A stretch of 64,000 nucleotides of DNA from Perognathus longimembris pacificus (taxonomy: Eukaryota; Chordata; Mammalia; Rodentia; Heteromyidae), in NCBI RefSeq assembly GCF_023159225.1, contig NC_063168.1:40599562-40663561 (forward strand), written 5' to 3'. Made by a program: the position numbers and the translations under genes. This document shows positions 1 to 8,561 of this stretch, piece by piece. Within the stretch, counting starts at the first letter, position 1. The number at the start of each line of letters is the position of its first letter. Under the pieces are notes generated by a model. It saw nothing but the letters and a program-made list of their open reading frames with translations, did not search any database and was not told where the DNA came from.

Positions 1-59
1 CACAGCTCCACTTCTGTGTTGTTTTTTTTTTGTAGATAATTGGAAATAAAAGTCTTTTG

Positions 60-325
60 GGTCAGGCATCAGTGGTTTATGCCCGTAATTCTAGCTGCTC
101 AGAGGCTGAGATCTGAGGATTATGGTTCAAAGCCACCCTGGACAATAAAGTTCATGAGACTCATAAGTCCAATTAAGTACCTCCCCCCGCCAAAAAAAAG
201 CTAGAAATGGTGCTGTGGCTTAAAGTGGTAAAGCACTAGCCTTGAACACAAAAGCTCAAGGACAGCACCTAGGACCTGAGTTCAGGCCCTAGGATTGGCA
301 ACAAAAAAAGAAAAAAACAAAAACA
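60..325 (+). mobile_element. B1+ID dimeric SINE
   Basis: The left part has the 7SL/B1-like string GGCTGAGATCTGAGGAT; the right part has the ID-like GTGGCTTAAAGTGG and AGTTCAGGCCC, then an A-rich tail. Confidence 0.85.
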
Positions 326-327
326 GG

Positions 328-425
328 CTCATGAATTTTCTTGCCCTGGGTGGCTTCGATCTACGATCCTCAGATCTCAGCCTCCTGAGTAGCTAGGATT
401 ACAGGTGTGAGCCACTGGTACTCTG
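328..425 (-). mobile_element. B1-half fragment
   Basis: This is the reverse complement of the B1-like half, with the recognisable CTCAGCCTCCTGAGTAGCTA and the end GTGAGCCACTGG. The ID half is missing. Confidence 0.8.
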
Positions 426-680
426 TCCACTGAACACTCTTGAATTCTTTTTTTGCACTGATTATTTTGAGGCAGGGTGGCTTATCTTGTGTCTGTATCT
501 TGATCATCCTGTTTTCTTATTCCTGTAGTAGCTGGGATAGCAGGTGCACACCGCCATGCTCTGAATCTTCCACTGAGATGGTGCACCATTATCCTCTTTA
601 CCTTTGTCTCCAATGTAATTAGGATTTCAGGCAGGAAGCACTGTGCCCAGCTATGGACTGAGAAGGGCTCTTAATAATTT

Positions 681-854
681 CTTTTTTTTTTTTTTTGCAG
701 GGGGGGGGCACTTCTGTTGGACCTTGCGTTCTTGCCATTTTTTGCTTAAGATTGACATTCTACTACTTGAGCCACACCTCTACTTTTGGCTTTCTGCTCC
801 ACTACTCAGCTTTCTGAGTAGGTAGGATTACAGGTATGAGCCACTGTGCCCAGC
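681..854 (-). mobile_element. Degenerate B1+ID SINE with T- and G-runs at one end
   Basis: A run of T at 681-695 is followed by GCA and nine Gs, then a shortened dimer in reverse orientation ending GTGAGCC-like, CACTGTGCCCAGC. Confidence 0.7.
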
Positions 855-1308
855 TAGGTTTTTTTTTTTCTTCTTCCTTAACTAGAATGCCATACTTAAA
901 AGATGTTTAGTACTTGGATTTTCCTTTAAGTTACTACTAGCATGTATTTCTAAAGTAAAAGGTTTAAAACTGTTGGCAGTGCAATTCTCTTCCTTCACCT
1001 TTCCCTTCTTATATTTCAATAACTTAACTACAAAGAGATGCTGGCTTTTTATAGTTCCTTTCTCCTTTCATTCCCATAATTGTCTTTTACATAGTATACA
1101 AAGGTCTTGCTTTCTTTTAAAGAATGAACTACTGTAATGATTGAGACTTTAAAAAATCATCAGTCTGTCTGACAGTATACATATCCTGATGTGCTGTGTA
1201 ACACACATTGTGTGTATTGGGTTGTAAAATATGCTATCATAACCACATATGTATAAATACTTGTTTATTAAAGTGGGAGCCTAGGCTTTCTCTTCAATGG
1301 CAATTTAA

Positions 1309-1530
1309 TTTAATTAATTAATTTATTTTTTTATTTTTGGTCAGTCCTGGGCCTTGGACTCAGGGCCTGAGCACTGTCCCTGGCTTCTTCCCACTCAAGG
1401 CTATCACTCTGCCACTTGAGCCACAATGCCACTTCTGGCCGTTTTCCATATATGTGGTGCTGGGGAATCGAACAGAGAGCTTCATGTGTAGGAGGCAAGC
1501 ACTCTTGCCACTAGGCCACATTCCCAGCCC
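1309..1530 (-). mobile_element. tRNA-like dimeric SINE
   Basis: A full dimer in reverse orientation. Target copies TCAATGGCAATTTAA at 1294-1308 and 1531-1545 flank it, a 15-bp duplication that marks a fairly recent insertion. Confidence 0.9.
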
Positions 1531-1578
1531 TCAATGGCAATTTAAATGAAACTCAAAAGGTATTTTATTTTGCTTAGT

Positions 1579-1827
1579 TTTTTTTTTTTTTGTTTTGGTT
1601 GGTCATGGGGCTTGAACTCAAGGCTTGTATGCTGTCCCTCAGCTCTTTTGTTCAAGGCTAGCAATACCACTTTGAGTCATTGCTCTACTTCCAGGTGTTT
1701 GAGTGGTTAATTGGAGGCAAGAGTCTCATGGACTTCACTTTCCCAGGCTGGCTTTGAACCATGATCCTTGGAACTCAGCCTCCTGATTAGGATAGCTAGG
1801 ATTAGGTCTGAGCCACCAGCGCCTGGC
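1579..1827 (-). mobile_element. B1+ID dimeric SINE
   Basis: It begins with a T-run and GGTCATGGGGCTTGAACTC (reverse of the ID-like B box) and ends GAGCCACCAGCGCCTGGC. Confidence 0.85.
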
Positions 1828-2909
1828 TAGAATTAAATTCTTATTGGCTAACTCTAGTTGAGGTAGAATGGTTTCTAACTCAGATTTTTTTCCTCATTAT
1901 TTCAATCCCATGTGCATACTATTTGAACCTTGATCTCGCCTCCTTTCCACAGCTGTATTTCTAGAACTGATTTCCAGTATTTTAGATACTGTGATTTTTG
2001 AGTCAATATAATTTCTTGTTTAAAAACAGCAATCAAGTTCACATAAATTTTCAAAAATATTTTAGAGAATAAGCAACAGAAATGTTTTATTCCCCATACA
2101 TTAGGAGGTTAATCAAAACAAGTGTCCCAATTATCAGTTAATAGTTACCCCAAATTTAGTTTTCTTCAGGGATTAGCCAATACAAGGCTGATTTGCATGG
2201 GCATTTAGCTGCTACTAATTCTCAGAATACATATATAGAAATGAATGTCTCTGTATTTAAAGTAATACAGTGTATGATTTAGAGAAAAACAGGTCCAATA
2301 GTTTATATTAAACATTTGTAATTTAGAACTACTGAGGAATATTAAAATAATGCTGATTTAGGGTTGCTATTCATATAATAACTAAGTTAACTTTGCTAGT
2401 ACCTGACAACCAAAATAATCAAAATAAGTTAATAACCAGAGATAATTTTGAAAACTAATTCCTCTGTGATATTAGGCGTCATTTAATAAAATTGTTGGAA
2501 AGACATAAAGAAACTAGAAACTACAAGTGTGTTTAAATGTAAACCAGGAGTCTGGACAAATGCAGAAATGTCAGCACATTTAGCCATTTTAACTTTTCAG
2601 GTTGACTTTTACTATTGCATTTTCGTGGTGGCGTGAAAATTCACCCCCTCTCCCCCATTTTTTCAGTAGTGGTCAAAGCTGGTGTGTTTGTGGCCGCGGG
2701 TTTTGCCGCCTCTAGAAACTTAACCAGCAACATCTTCAGCGGTTTTAGGGGGGTGCCCACGTCTGGGACAGAGGTGGGGGCTGAGGAAGATGCAGGCTTA
2801 TTAACTGTATGTGGCCTCAGGGAAGCCTTGGGGTGCGGGTCTCCTACAGGTGGGCCAGGAATTGGGGAGCGGCACGGTGGGTAGCGTGGGGACCTTGCGG
2901 GCGTCTTAC

Positions 2910-3044
2910 CTTGCCCGGGACCCCGCGGTGGTCAGTGCTGCCTTGCCAGAAGCGCCTGCTGTAGTCTGTGATGTACCCAACCAGCTTGTCCTGGTAGGGG
3001 AAGTCCACCTTCCAGATCAGGGACCCGTAACCAAACACCCACAT
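2910..3044 (-). CDS. CHAC2: CHAC2 coding exon 1 (glutathione-specific gamma-glutamylcyclotransferase 2, N-terminus)
   Basis: This exon encodes the first 45 residues of CHAC2, a cytosolic enzyme that cleaves glutathione to 5-oxoproline and Cys-Gly. The minus-strand reading starts [11 protein letters not shown] and runs to HRGVPGK, which I recognise as the CHAC2 N-terminus. The FGYGSLIW stretch (residues 4-11) is the gamma-glutamylcyclotransferase substrate-binding loop. The last codon, AAG, is followed at once by the donor GTAAGA, so the exon ends in phase 0. I chose the ATG at 3044, which has A at -3; the frame is open upstream only through a TTG, and the family starts at this Met. The catalytic glutamate and the rest of the roughly 180-residue protein are in exons left of the window. 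In mammals CHAC2 lies beside ASB3 in opposite orientation, as here. Identity is very secure. Confidence 0.96.
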
Positions 3045-3128
3045 CTTTTTGGAGCTCCTGGGTCCCGCGGTGGCCAACTCCGCCGCCGGGACTGCAGCCT
3101 CCCCGACGTACTTAACCGGCTGCTCGGG

Positions 3129-3140
3129 GCGCAGGCGCGA
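3129..3140. promoter_or_regulatory. NRF1-like site
   Basis: GCGCAGGCGCGA closely resembles the palindromic NRF1 consensus (YGCGCAYGCGCR), with one change at the centre. It lies about 90 bp upstream of the CHAC2 ATG within the CpG-rich core. Confidence 0.5.
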
Positions 3141-3164
3141 TGACTGCGCTGCTCGGGGCGCAAA

Positions 3165-3182
3165 GCATACTGGGGCTGTAGT
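3165..3182 (-). promoter_or_regulatory. ZNF143/THAP11-type site 1
   Basis: Read on the minus strand this is ACTACAGCCCCAGTATGC, which fits the ZNF143 SBS consensus of an ACTACA core, a C-run and an ATGC end with only a few differences. It sits about 120 bp upstream of the CHAC2 start codon, the usual promoter-proximal position for such sites. Confidence 0.7.
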
Positions 3183-3269
3183 CCAGGAACGTTTCCCACT
3201 CCAGTTCTGTCAGCATTGCTTCATTTCCTTGTTTGAAAGGATCGTTTACTTTCTGAGAACCAATTAGCT

Positions 3270-3412
3270 GACTTCTCCGCAGCCTCGGTAAATCGGTAAA
3301 CTTCCCCTAGTGTGCCCGTGCAGAGGACTACAATTCCTACAATCCCTTTCGAAGGGCTGTGACTCCAAATTGAAACTTTTTTCCCCCACCTGAACAGGGA
3401 GGGTCGGGAAAG
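3270..3412 (+). other. ASB3: ASB3 predicted non-coding first exon (5' UTR), start approximate
   Basis: The ASB3 start codon lies 12 bases inside an exon whose acceptor is at 8352-8353, so at least one upstream non-coding exon is needed. The best donor in the promoter is GGAAAG|GTAAGC, giving an exon end at 3412. The 5' boundary is unknown; I set it just downstream of the CCAAT at 3260. The donor strength and head-to-head position are seen directly; that this is the exon used is inference. An alternative is readthrough from a more distant upstream gene, as described in human (GPR75-ASB3). Confidence 0.5.
3327..3345 (+). promoter_or_regulatory. ZNF143/THAP11-type site 2
   Basis: The plus strand reads ACTACAATTCC followed by TACAATCC. 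The first 11 bases match the ZNF143 consensus perfectly and the second part partially. The site lies just upstream of, or inside, the predicted ASB3 first exon. Together with site 1, which faces the other way, it gives each divergent gene its own copy. Confidence 0.65.
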
Positions 3413-3648
3413 GTAAGCATCGGAGTCTTGGCTAGTCTGGACTGCATTAGTTTAGGTAGGTCACTCCGGCATCACACTCAACGAGGAGAAAGACATTTTG
3501 TGCTTTGAAAATTGGATACCCGTGCGTGTAACAGCAGCCAGAGGAGCGGAAGCTGGAATTAATATATATTTCACACAATCGATCGTTTGCCTTTCAGATA
3601 AAATAAAATTAACAGTAAAGGTCTTATGCCTGTGAAAAAGCAACTGTT

Positions 3649-3872
3649 GGGCTGGGAATATGGCCTAGTGGTTGTTGAGTGCTTGCCTCGTGTACATGAA
3701 ACCCTGGGTTCTATTCCTCAGTACCACAAATATGGAAAAAGCCAGAAGTGGCACTGTGGCTCAAGTGGTAGAGTGCTAACCTTGAGCAAAAAGAAGCCAG
3801 GGACAGTACTCAGGCCCTGAGTTCGAGCGTCCACGACTGGTAAAAACAAAACAAAAAAACCAAAAAACGAAA
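3649..3872 (+). mobile_element. tRNA-like dimeric SINE
   Basis: It starts GGGCTGGGAATATGGCCTAG and shows the A-box-like TAGTGG...GAGTGC and B-box-like GGTTCTATTCC of the left monomer, then the right monomer and an A-rich tail. Confidence 0.9.
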
Positions 3873-4570
3873 AAGCAACTGTTATTCCAGTGCAAATTGT
3901 TTACCCAGTTAAATTTTATGCTAAGAACAACCATGTATATTTTAGTGCTCTCAGTAGCTCATTTAGGAAAGAACAAGGCTAAAGCACTTTTCTAAAGCTC
4001 ATAGCAGGCTTCAGAGAAATGAGCTGCGGAACATACTGAAATTGTGTACAAAATTGGGGTACATGTAGCTCTTTTGGGGAGAAACTCTATAGCGTTCATG
4101 AGCCAAAGATCTTAGTAAGTGTTAGGATCAACTGGTTAGAGCAGTTTCTCAAAAGCATTCTTTAGGAAGCTCACCTGGATTGTCATGGTTGTGTCTGTGT
4201 GTTGAGTCCTTAACCAAAATTTTAAATCCTTGAGAATTTCTATTAATCATTTCCAGTGTTATTAGAGAATGCTAAAACACTCAGGTTCAGAGTATTATTA
4301 GCATTTTTGAAAGGAAATCTATAGAAACTGCTACATGGAAATCTTAAGTTTCAGGATAACCAGATTTTTCATATTTTCTCTTGAGTTGTAGTTTCCTATT
4401 CCTGCTATGGTTATTTTCTGTTACTTTTCTCCTCCCCCTTAAAAAAAACTTTGAACTATACAGAAAGGTTAGAAAGTATAATGGTCATTCATATATTCTT
4501 CATGTATACCCAATGATTAATATTAGAATATTAATATTACAATTGCTTTCCTTTACTCTCTATGTAAATG

Positions 4571-4779
4571 TTTTTTTTTTTTTTTTTGGCCAGTCCTGGG
4601 CCTTGGACTCAGGGCCTGAGCACTGTCCCTGGCTTCTTCCCGCTCAAGGCTAGCACTCTGCCACTTGAGCCACAGCACCGCTTCTGGCCGTTTTCTGTAT
4701 ATGTGGTGCTGGGGAATCGAACCTAGGGCCTCGTGTATCCGAGGCAGGCACTCTTGCCACTAGGCTATATCCCCAGCCC
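4571..4779 (-). mobile_element. tRNA-like dimeric SINE
   Basis: A full-length reverse copy. The 13-bp target CTCTATGTAAATG is present at 4558-4570 and 4780-4792. Confidence 0.93.
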
Positions 4780-4972
4780 CTCTATGTAAATGTTTTAAAA
4801 ATTCTGAAGCATTTGAAAAGAGTTGTGTGTGTTTGAGCATTTTATTGCTAGATACTTCTGCATGAATGTTTGAGGAATAAGCACACATTCTTCTAATATC
4901 CACAGTGCTTTATCATAGCTAAGAAAATAACAGTTGCCTCATCAAATAGCTATTCTTTATTCAGGTTTTCTT

Positions 4973-5179
4973 TTTTCTTTTTTTTGGCCAGCCCTAGGCC
5001 GTGAACTTCGGGCCTGAGCACTGTCCTTGGCTTCTTTTTTGCTCAAGGCTAGCACTCTGCCACTTGAGCCACAGCGCCACTTCTGGCCATTTTCTGTATA
5101 TGTGGTGCTGAGGAATCAAACCCAGGGCCTTATGTATAGGAGGCCAAGCACTCTTGCCACCAGGCCATATTCCCAGCCC
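4973..5179 (-). mobile_element. tRNA-like dimeric SINE, first of a tandem pair
   Basis: A reverse copy lying between two copies of CAGGTTTTCTT (4962-4972 and 5180-5190). A third copy of the target follows the next SINE. Confidence 0.92.
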
Positions 5180-5190
5180 CAGGTTTTCTT

Positions 5191-5397
5191 TCTTTCTTTT
5201 TTTTTTTTTTTTTGGCCAGTCCTGGGGCTTGGACTCAGGGCCTGAGCACTGTCCCTGGCATCTTTTTTGCTCAAGGCTAGCACTCTGCCACTTGAGCCAC
5301 AGTGCCACTTCTGGCCATTTTCTGTATATGTGGTGCTGGGGAATTGAACCCAGGGCCTCATGTACACCAGGCAAGCACTCTTGCCATATCTCCAGCC
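5191..5397 (-). mobile_element. tRNA-like dimeric SINE, second of a tandem pair
   Basis: A reverse copy lying between CAGGTTTTCTT at 5180-5190 and at 5398-5408, in the same orientation as its neighbour. Confidence 0.92.
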
Positions 5398-5735
5398 CAG
5401 GTTTTCTTAATTATCTCAAAATTGTTTTGTAGAGTTTCCCTGCTCCAAATCCAGGATCCAGTTGAAGATTTTCTTTTTTTCTTTTGCAGTGCTGGGGACT
5501 GAACTTAAGATATGCTAGGGAACTAATCTATTACTGAGCCACACACCACTCAACTCTCAGTTGAAGTTTATATATCACATTTACTTGACTATGAATTCCC
5601 TTTCAGTCTAGAGCACAGACCTTTTTGTGTAAGGAAACATCTTATGAATAGTTTATGTTCAATAGACCATATGCTAGGGTTTGACATAAAGCTACTATAC
5701 ATTGAGATATTTGATCCATTTTGAGTTTTTATTTT

Positions 5736-5940
5736 GTTATTTATTTATTTAGCCAGTCCTGGGCTTGGACTCAGGGCCTGAGCACTGTCCCTGGCTTCTT
5801 TTTGCTCAAGGCTAGCACTCTGCCACTTGAGCCACAGTGCCACTTCTGGCCGTTTTCTATATATGTGGTGCTGGGGAATCGAACTCAGGGCTTCATGTAT
5901 GCGAGGCAAGCACCCTTGCCACTAGGCCATATTCCCAGCT
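5736..5940 (-). mobile_element. tRNA-like dimeric SINE, first of a second tandem pair
   Basis: A reverse copy flanked by TGAGTTTTTATTTT at 5722-5735 and 5941-5954. Confidence 0.92.
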
Positions 5941-5956
5941 TGAGTTTTTATTTTTG

Positions 5957-6150
5957 ATGCCAGATCTAGGGCTTAAATTCAGGGTCTGGGCACTGTCCCT
6001 GAGCTTCTTTTTGCTCAAGGCTAGCACTCTACCACTTAAGCCACAGCACCACTTCCGGCCTTTTCTGTTTATGTGGTACTTAGGAATTGAACCCAGGGCT
6101 TCTTGCATGCTAGACGAGCACTCTACCACGAAGCCACATTCCTAGTTCCT
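5957..6150 (-). mobile_element. Older tRNA-like dimeric SINE, second of the pair
   Basis: A more diverged reverse copy directly after the preceding target copy. A target-like CTTGATTTTATTTTTAT follows it. Confidence 0.88.
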
Positions 6151-7100
6151 TGATTTTATTTTTATACTGGGTGAGAGATCGGGAATTATTGTCAGACTTC
6201 TGTGAATGATATTATATTTTTCCCCAGTTAATGTTTATTGAAGAGGTAATCTTTTCCCATTTTTTTTTGGAACTGGTTTTGAGAATGAGGTGTCTATGAG
6301 TTTATTTCTGAGTCCTCTCTTCTATTCCTTCAGTCCTTATGTCTGTTTTTGTTCAAGTACCATGTTGTTTTTGTTACAATGGATCTTAGTATAATTTGAA
6401 CTCAGTTACTATGATACCGCTAGCATTATACTCTTTTACTTAGAGCTAGGGATGCTTTTCTGCCCATAGGCTCTTTTTTCTTCAGTGGTATCAGGGTTTG
6501 AGTTCAAGATCTCAAACTTCACAGCTAGGCACACTTCCCATCGAAGAGTAATTTTTTAATTCTTCCTGTTGTGTCAGGTACAACTCTCATTCTTTATTGA
6601 GCAGAAACAACTTCTTATATAATTTTTATGTCTCTATCTTTACTTCTCTTATAGAACTTTCCATTTCCTATCATGGGTGACATATATTTAATCATTCCCA
6701 TGAGACTGAAAACAAATTGAGATAGAATTTATGACATATCAATGTCATCTATATATACTCCCCACTATTAATCATCTAGTTGGTGTTTAAATAAATTGCC
6801 AATTGTATAATTAAATATTGGACAGTTAACATACTCACTCTAGTAATGGACTTTTTGATCCAATCAGTATAATCAATGGCTAACATTACCTGTTTGGCTT
6901 GTTATAAATAAACTTCTGCAGTAAGTGTCACCTTCACTAAAGGTAATCATGGTAAATTTAAATTTATTATAAGAAAATTTCTATACATTTTAACATCTTT
7001 TCTGAAGTCTTTGGTTTTTTGATAAATTACTTAGAATGTGTTTCTAGAAAAGTTTTGCCTCTATTGAGGTAGACATGTTGGCATTTTCTGAATTACTACC

Positions 7101-7334
7101 TTTTTTTTTGTTGATTGTGGGGCTTGAGCTCAGGGCCTTGGCGATGTTCCTGAGACTCTTTGTGCTCAAGGATAGTGCTCTATCACTTGAGCCACAGCAC
7201 CACTTCCAGTTTTTGAGTGGTTCGTTGGAGATAGTAGTTTCATGGAGACTTTTCTGCCTGTGTTGGCTTTGAACCGAGATCCTCAATCTTAGTCTCCTGA
7301 GTAGCTGGGATTACATGATAAGTCACTGGTGCCT
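7101..7334 (-). mobile_element. B1+ID dimeric SINE
   Basis: T-run, GTGGGGCTTGAGCTCAGGG, then the B1 half with CTCCTGAGTAGCTGGGATTA, all in reverse orientation. Confidence 0.85.
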
Positions 7335-7489
7335 GGATTCTGAATTGCTACTTCTTATGGTGATTAGAAAAACTAAAATGTCCAATAGGAGATAATTGTT
7401 TCCCTGAAAATCTTGAGTCTTAGTCCAACTTGCTTCACAGTACCATTAACAGTTGTTTTCGTGGTTTTTTTTTTCTCTTTTCTTTTCTT

Positions 7490-7610
7490 TTTTTTTTTTG
7501 TGTGTGCTAGTACTGGGGCTTGGGAACTCAGGTCTCTTTGCTCTTTATCCCTTTGCTTTTTCACTCAAGGCTAATGCTCCACTTTGGGCCATAGCTCCCT
7601 TTCCCAAAAC
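7490..7610 (-). mobile_element. ID-half SINE fragment
   Basis: T-run followed by a diverged reverse ID half (GGGGCTTGGGAACTCAGG ... CAAGGCTAATGCTCCA). Confidence 0.6.
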
Positions 7611-8353
7611 TAAACTCAGCTTGGATTCTGACTTCAGGGGAACTTGAAATGAGCTGTAAAGGGAGATGACAATGATAATGAGGGCAGTACTGCTGCAAAG
7701 AACATTCTGGACTGGTGTAGGGAAGCTGGGCTCATCTCTTTGTGGTAGCTCTTTGTTGGTTTCAGAACATCCATTCATTGGGCCTATTTTATCAAGTATG
7801 GAGAACCTGAGTGGTTAACATGTGGAAAGGACTAGCAGTGTTGGGAAAACCAGGATAACTACTTAAATACTCCATTTGCTTTATTCTTCTTAGTAAACCA
7901 CCTTTTACTCGTTCGTTGTTCTTGTTATGTTTTGGGGTCTTCTTTAGAAGGTTTTATGTAGAAGTTGAGCATTGCTAATACTTAAATGACCCTTTCTGCA
8001 TAATGCAGTATATATTTGGGAATCACTGGAGGTGTTTAACAACTCTCATCAATAGAGTTCCAAAGAGTACTTTTTGGTGATGTATGAACAGTAGCAGAAA
8101 CCTGGAAAGAGCTAGTTAAATATTTCCAGACTAGGAAAGATGAAGTATTTAAGATTCTCTTGATACTTGTAAATAATATTCCTAGGAATACTTAACTTTA
8201 GGGACAGGTTTAGGCTCAACTATGATTGAGGCTGTGGCACAACTGTCTATTTCTCTGTAGTTATTTGAGAGATGCTAGACTGTCTTACTGTGATCTACTA
8301 ATCTCTAGGAGTATTAATTGACTACAGTATTATCTTTCTACCTTGTTTTGTAG

Positions 8354-8561
8354 GCTGGTCAAAGAATGGATTTTACAGAGGCTTACTCAAACACATGCTC
8401 TACCGTTGGACTTGCTGCCAGGGAGGGCAATGTTAAAGTCTTAAAGAAACTGCTCAAAAAGGGCCGGTGTGTGGATGTTGCTGATAACAGGGGATGGATG
8501 CCAATCCATGAAGCAGCTTATCACAACTCTATAGAATGTTTGCGGATGTTAATTCTTGCAG
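8354..8561 (+). CDS. ASB3: ASB3 exon with start codon (CDS 8366-8561, residues 1-65)
   Basis: The acceptor TTTTGTAG at 8346-8353 is followed by 12 bases of 5' UTR and the start codon AAAGAATGG at 8366. The exon codes MDFTEAY through ECLRMLILA and ends one base into codon 66 before the donor GTAAAG. It holds the first ankyrin repeat (about 9-38, [19 protein letters not shown]) and most of the second (about 42-71, [13 protein letters not shown]). Protein sequence and phase match the ASB3 family. Reading past the donor hits noncoding sequence at once, which confirms the exon end. Confidence 0.95.

Larger units (their letters stand above)
1..2690. other. CHAC2 intron 1 (part): SINE cluster then unique AT-rich DNA
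   Basis: Downstream of the CHAC2 donor on the minus strand, this stretch holds no further CHAC2 exon that I can see. From 1 to about 1830 it is mainly SINE sequence: a B1+ID dimer at 60-325 (+), B1-type pieces at 328-425 and about 455-565 (-), a degenerate dimer at 681-854 (-), a tRNA-like dimer at 1309-1530 (-) and a B1+ID dimer at 1579-1827 (-). From 1830 to 2600 it is AT-rich single-copy sequence without recognisable features. Confidence 0.7.
2690..3420. promoter_or_regulatory. CpG-rich bidirectional promoter between CHAC2 and ASB3
   Basis: This is the only GC- and CpG-rich island in an otherwise AT-rich window. It lies between the CHAC2 start codon and the first plausible ASB3 donor site and carries no repeat. 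Visible elements are an NRF1-like GCGCAGGCGCGA at 3129-3140, two ZNF143-type motifs (3165-3182 and 3327-3345), and a CCAAT at 3260-3264. No TATA box is placed to serve either gene, as expected for a dispersed CpG-island promoter. Divergent housekeeping promoters with ZNF143 and NRF1 sites are a known class. The start sites for each direction are not fixed by sequence alone. Confidence 0.85.
3413..8353 (+). other. ASB3 intron 1
   Basis: This 4.9-kb intron runs from the predicted first-exon donor to the start-codon exon. It contains seven tRNA-like dimeric SINEs, several in tandem (3649-3872, 4571-4779, 4973-5179, 5190-5397, 5736-5940, 5957-6150), plus B1+ID copies at 7101-7334 (-) and a fragment at 7490-7610 (-). 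The rest, notably 6150-7100 and 7620-8350, is AT-rich with no coding signal. Old ID-like scraps occur near 5470-5545 and 6470-6545. Confidence 0.65.

Noticed and set aside
1..2900. Search for CHAC2 exons 2 and 3 on the minus strand
   Set aside because: Only SINEs and AT-rich sequence are present; no matching peptide or splice-bounded frame was seen.
3042..3077. N-terminal extension of CHAC2 upstream of the ATG
   Set aside because: The frame is open but the upstream initiator would be a TTG; the family begins at MWVFGYG.
2811..3267. Open frames on the plus strand across the promoter and CHAC2 exon
   Set aside because: They are GC-rich shadows of the CHAC2 exon and CpG island with no family resemblance.
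3640..3760. Genuine tRNA gene at SINE heads with A- and B-box-like motifs
   Set aside because: The left monomers carry Pol III promoter-like boxes but do not fold as a full tRNA cloverleaf with acceptor stem, and they recur as dispersed dimers.
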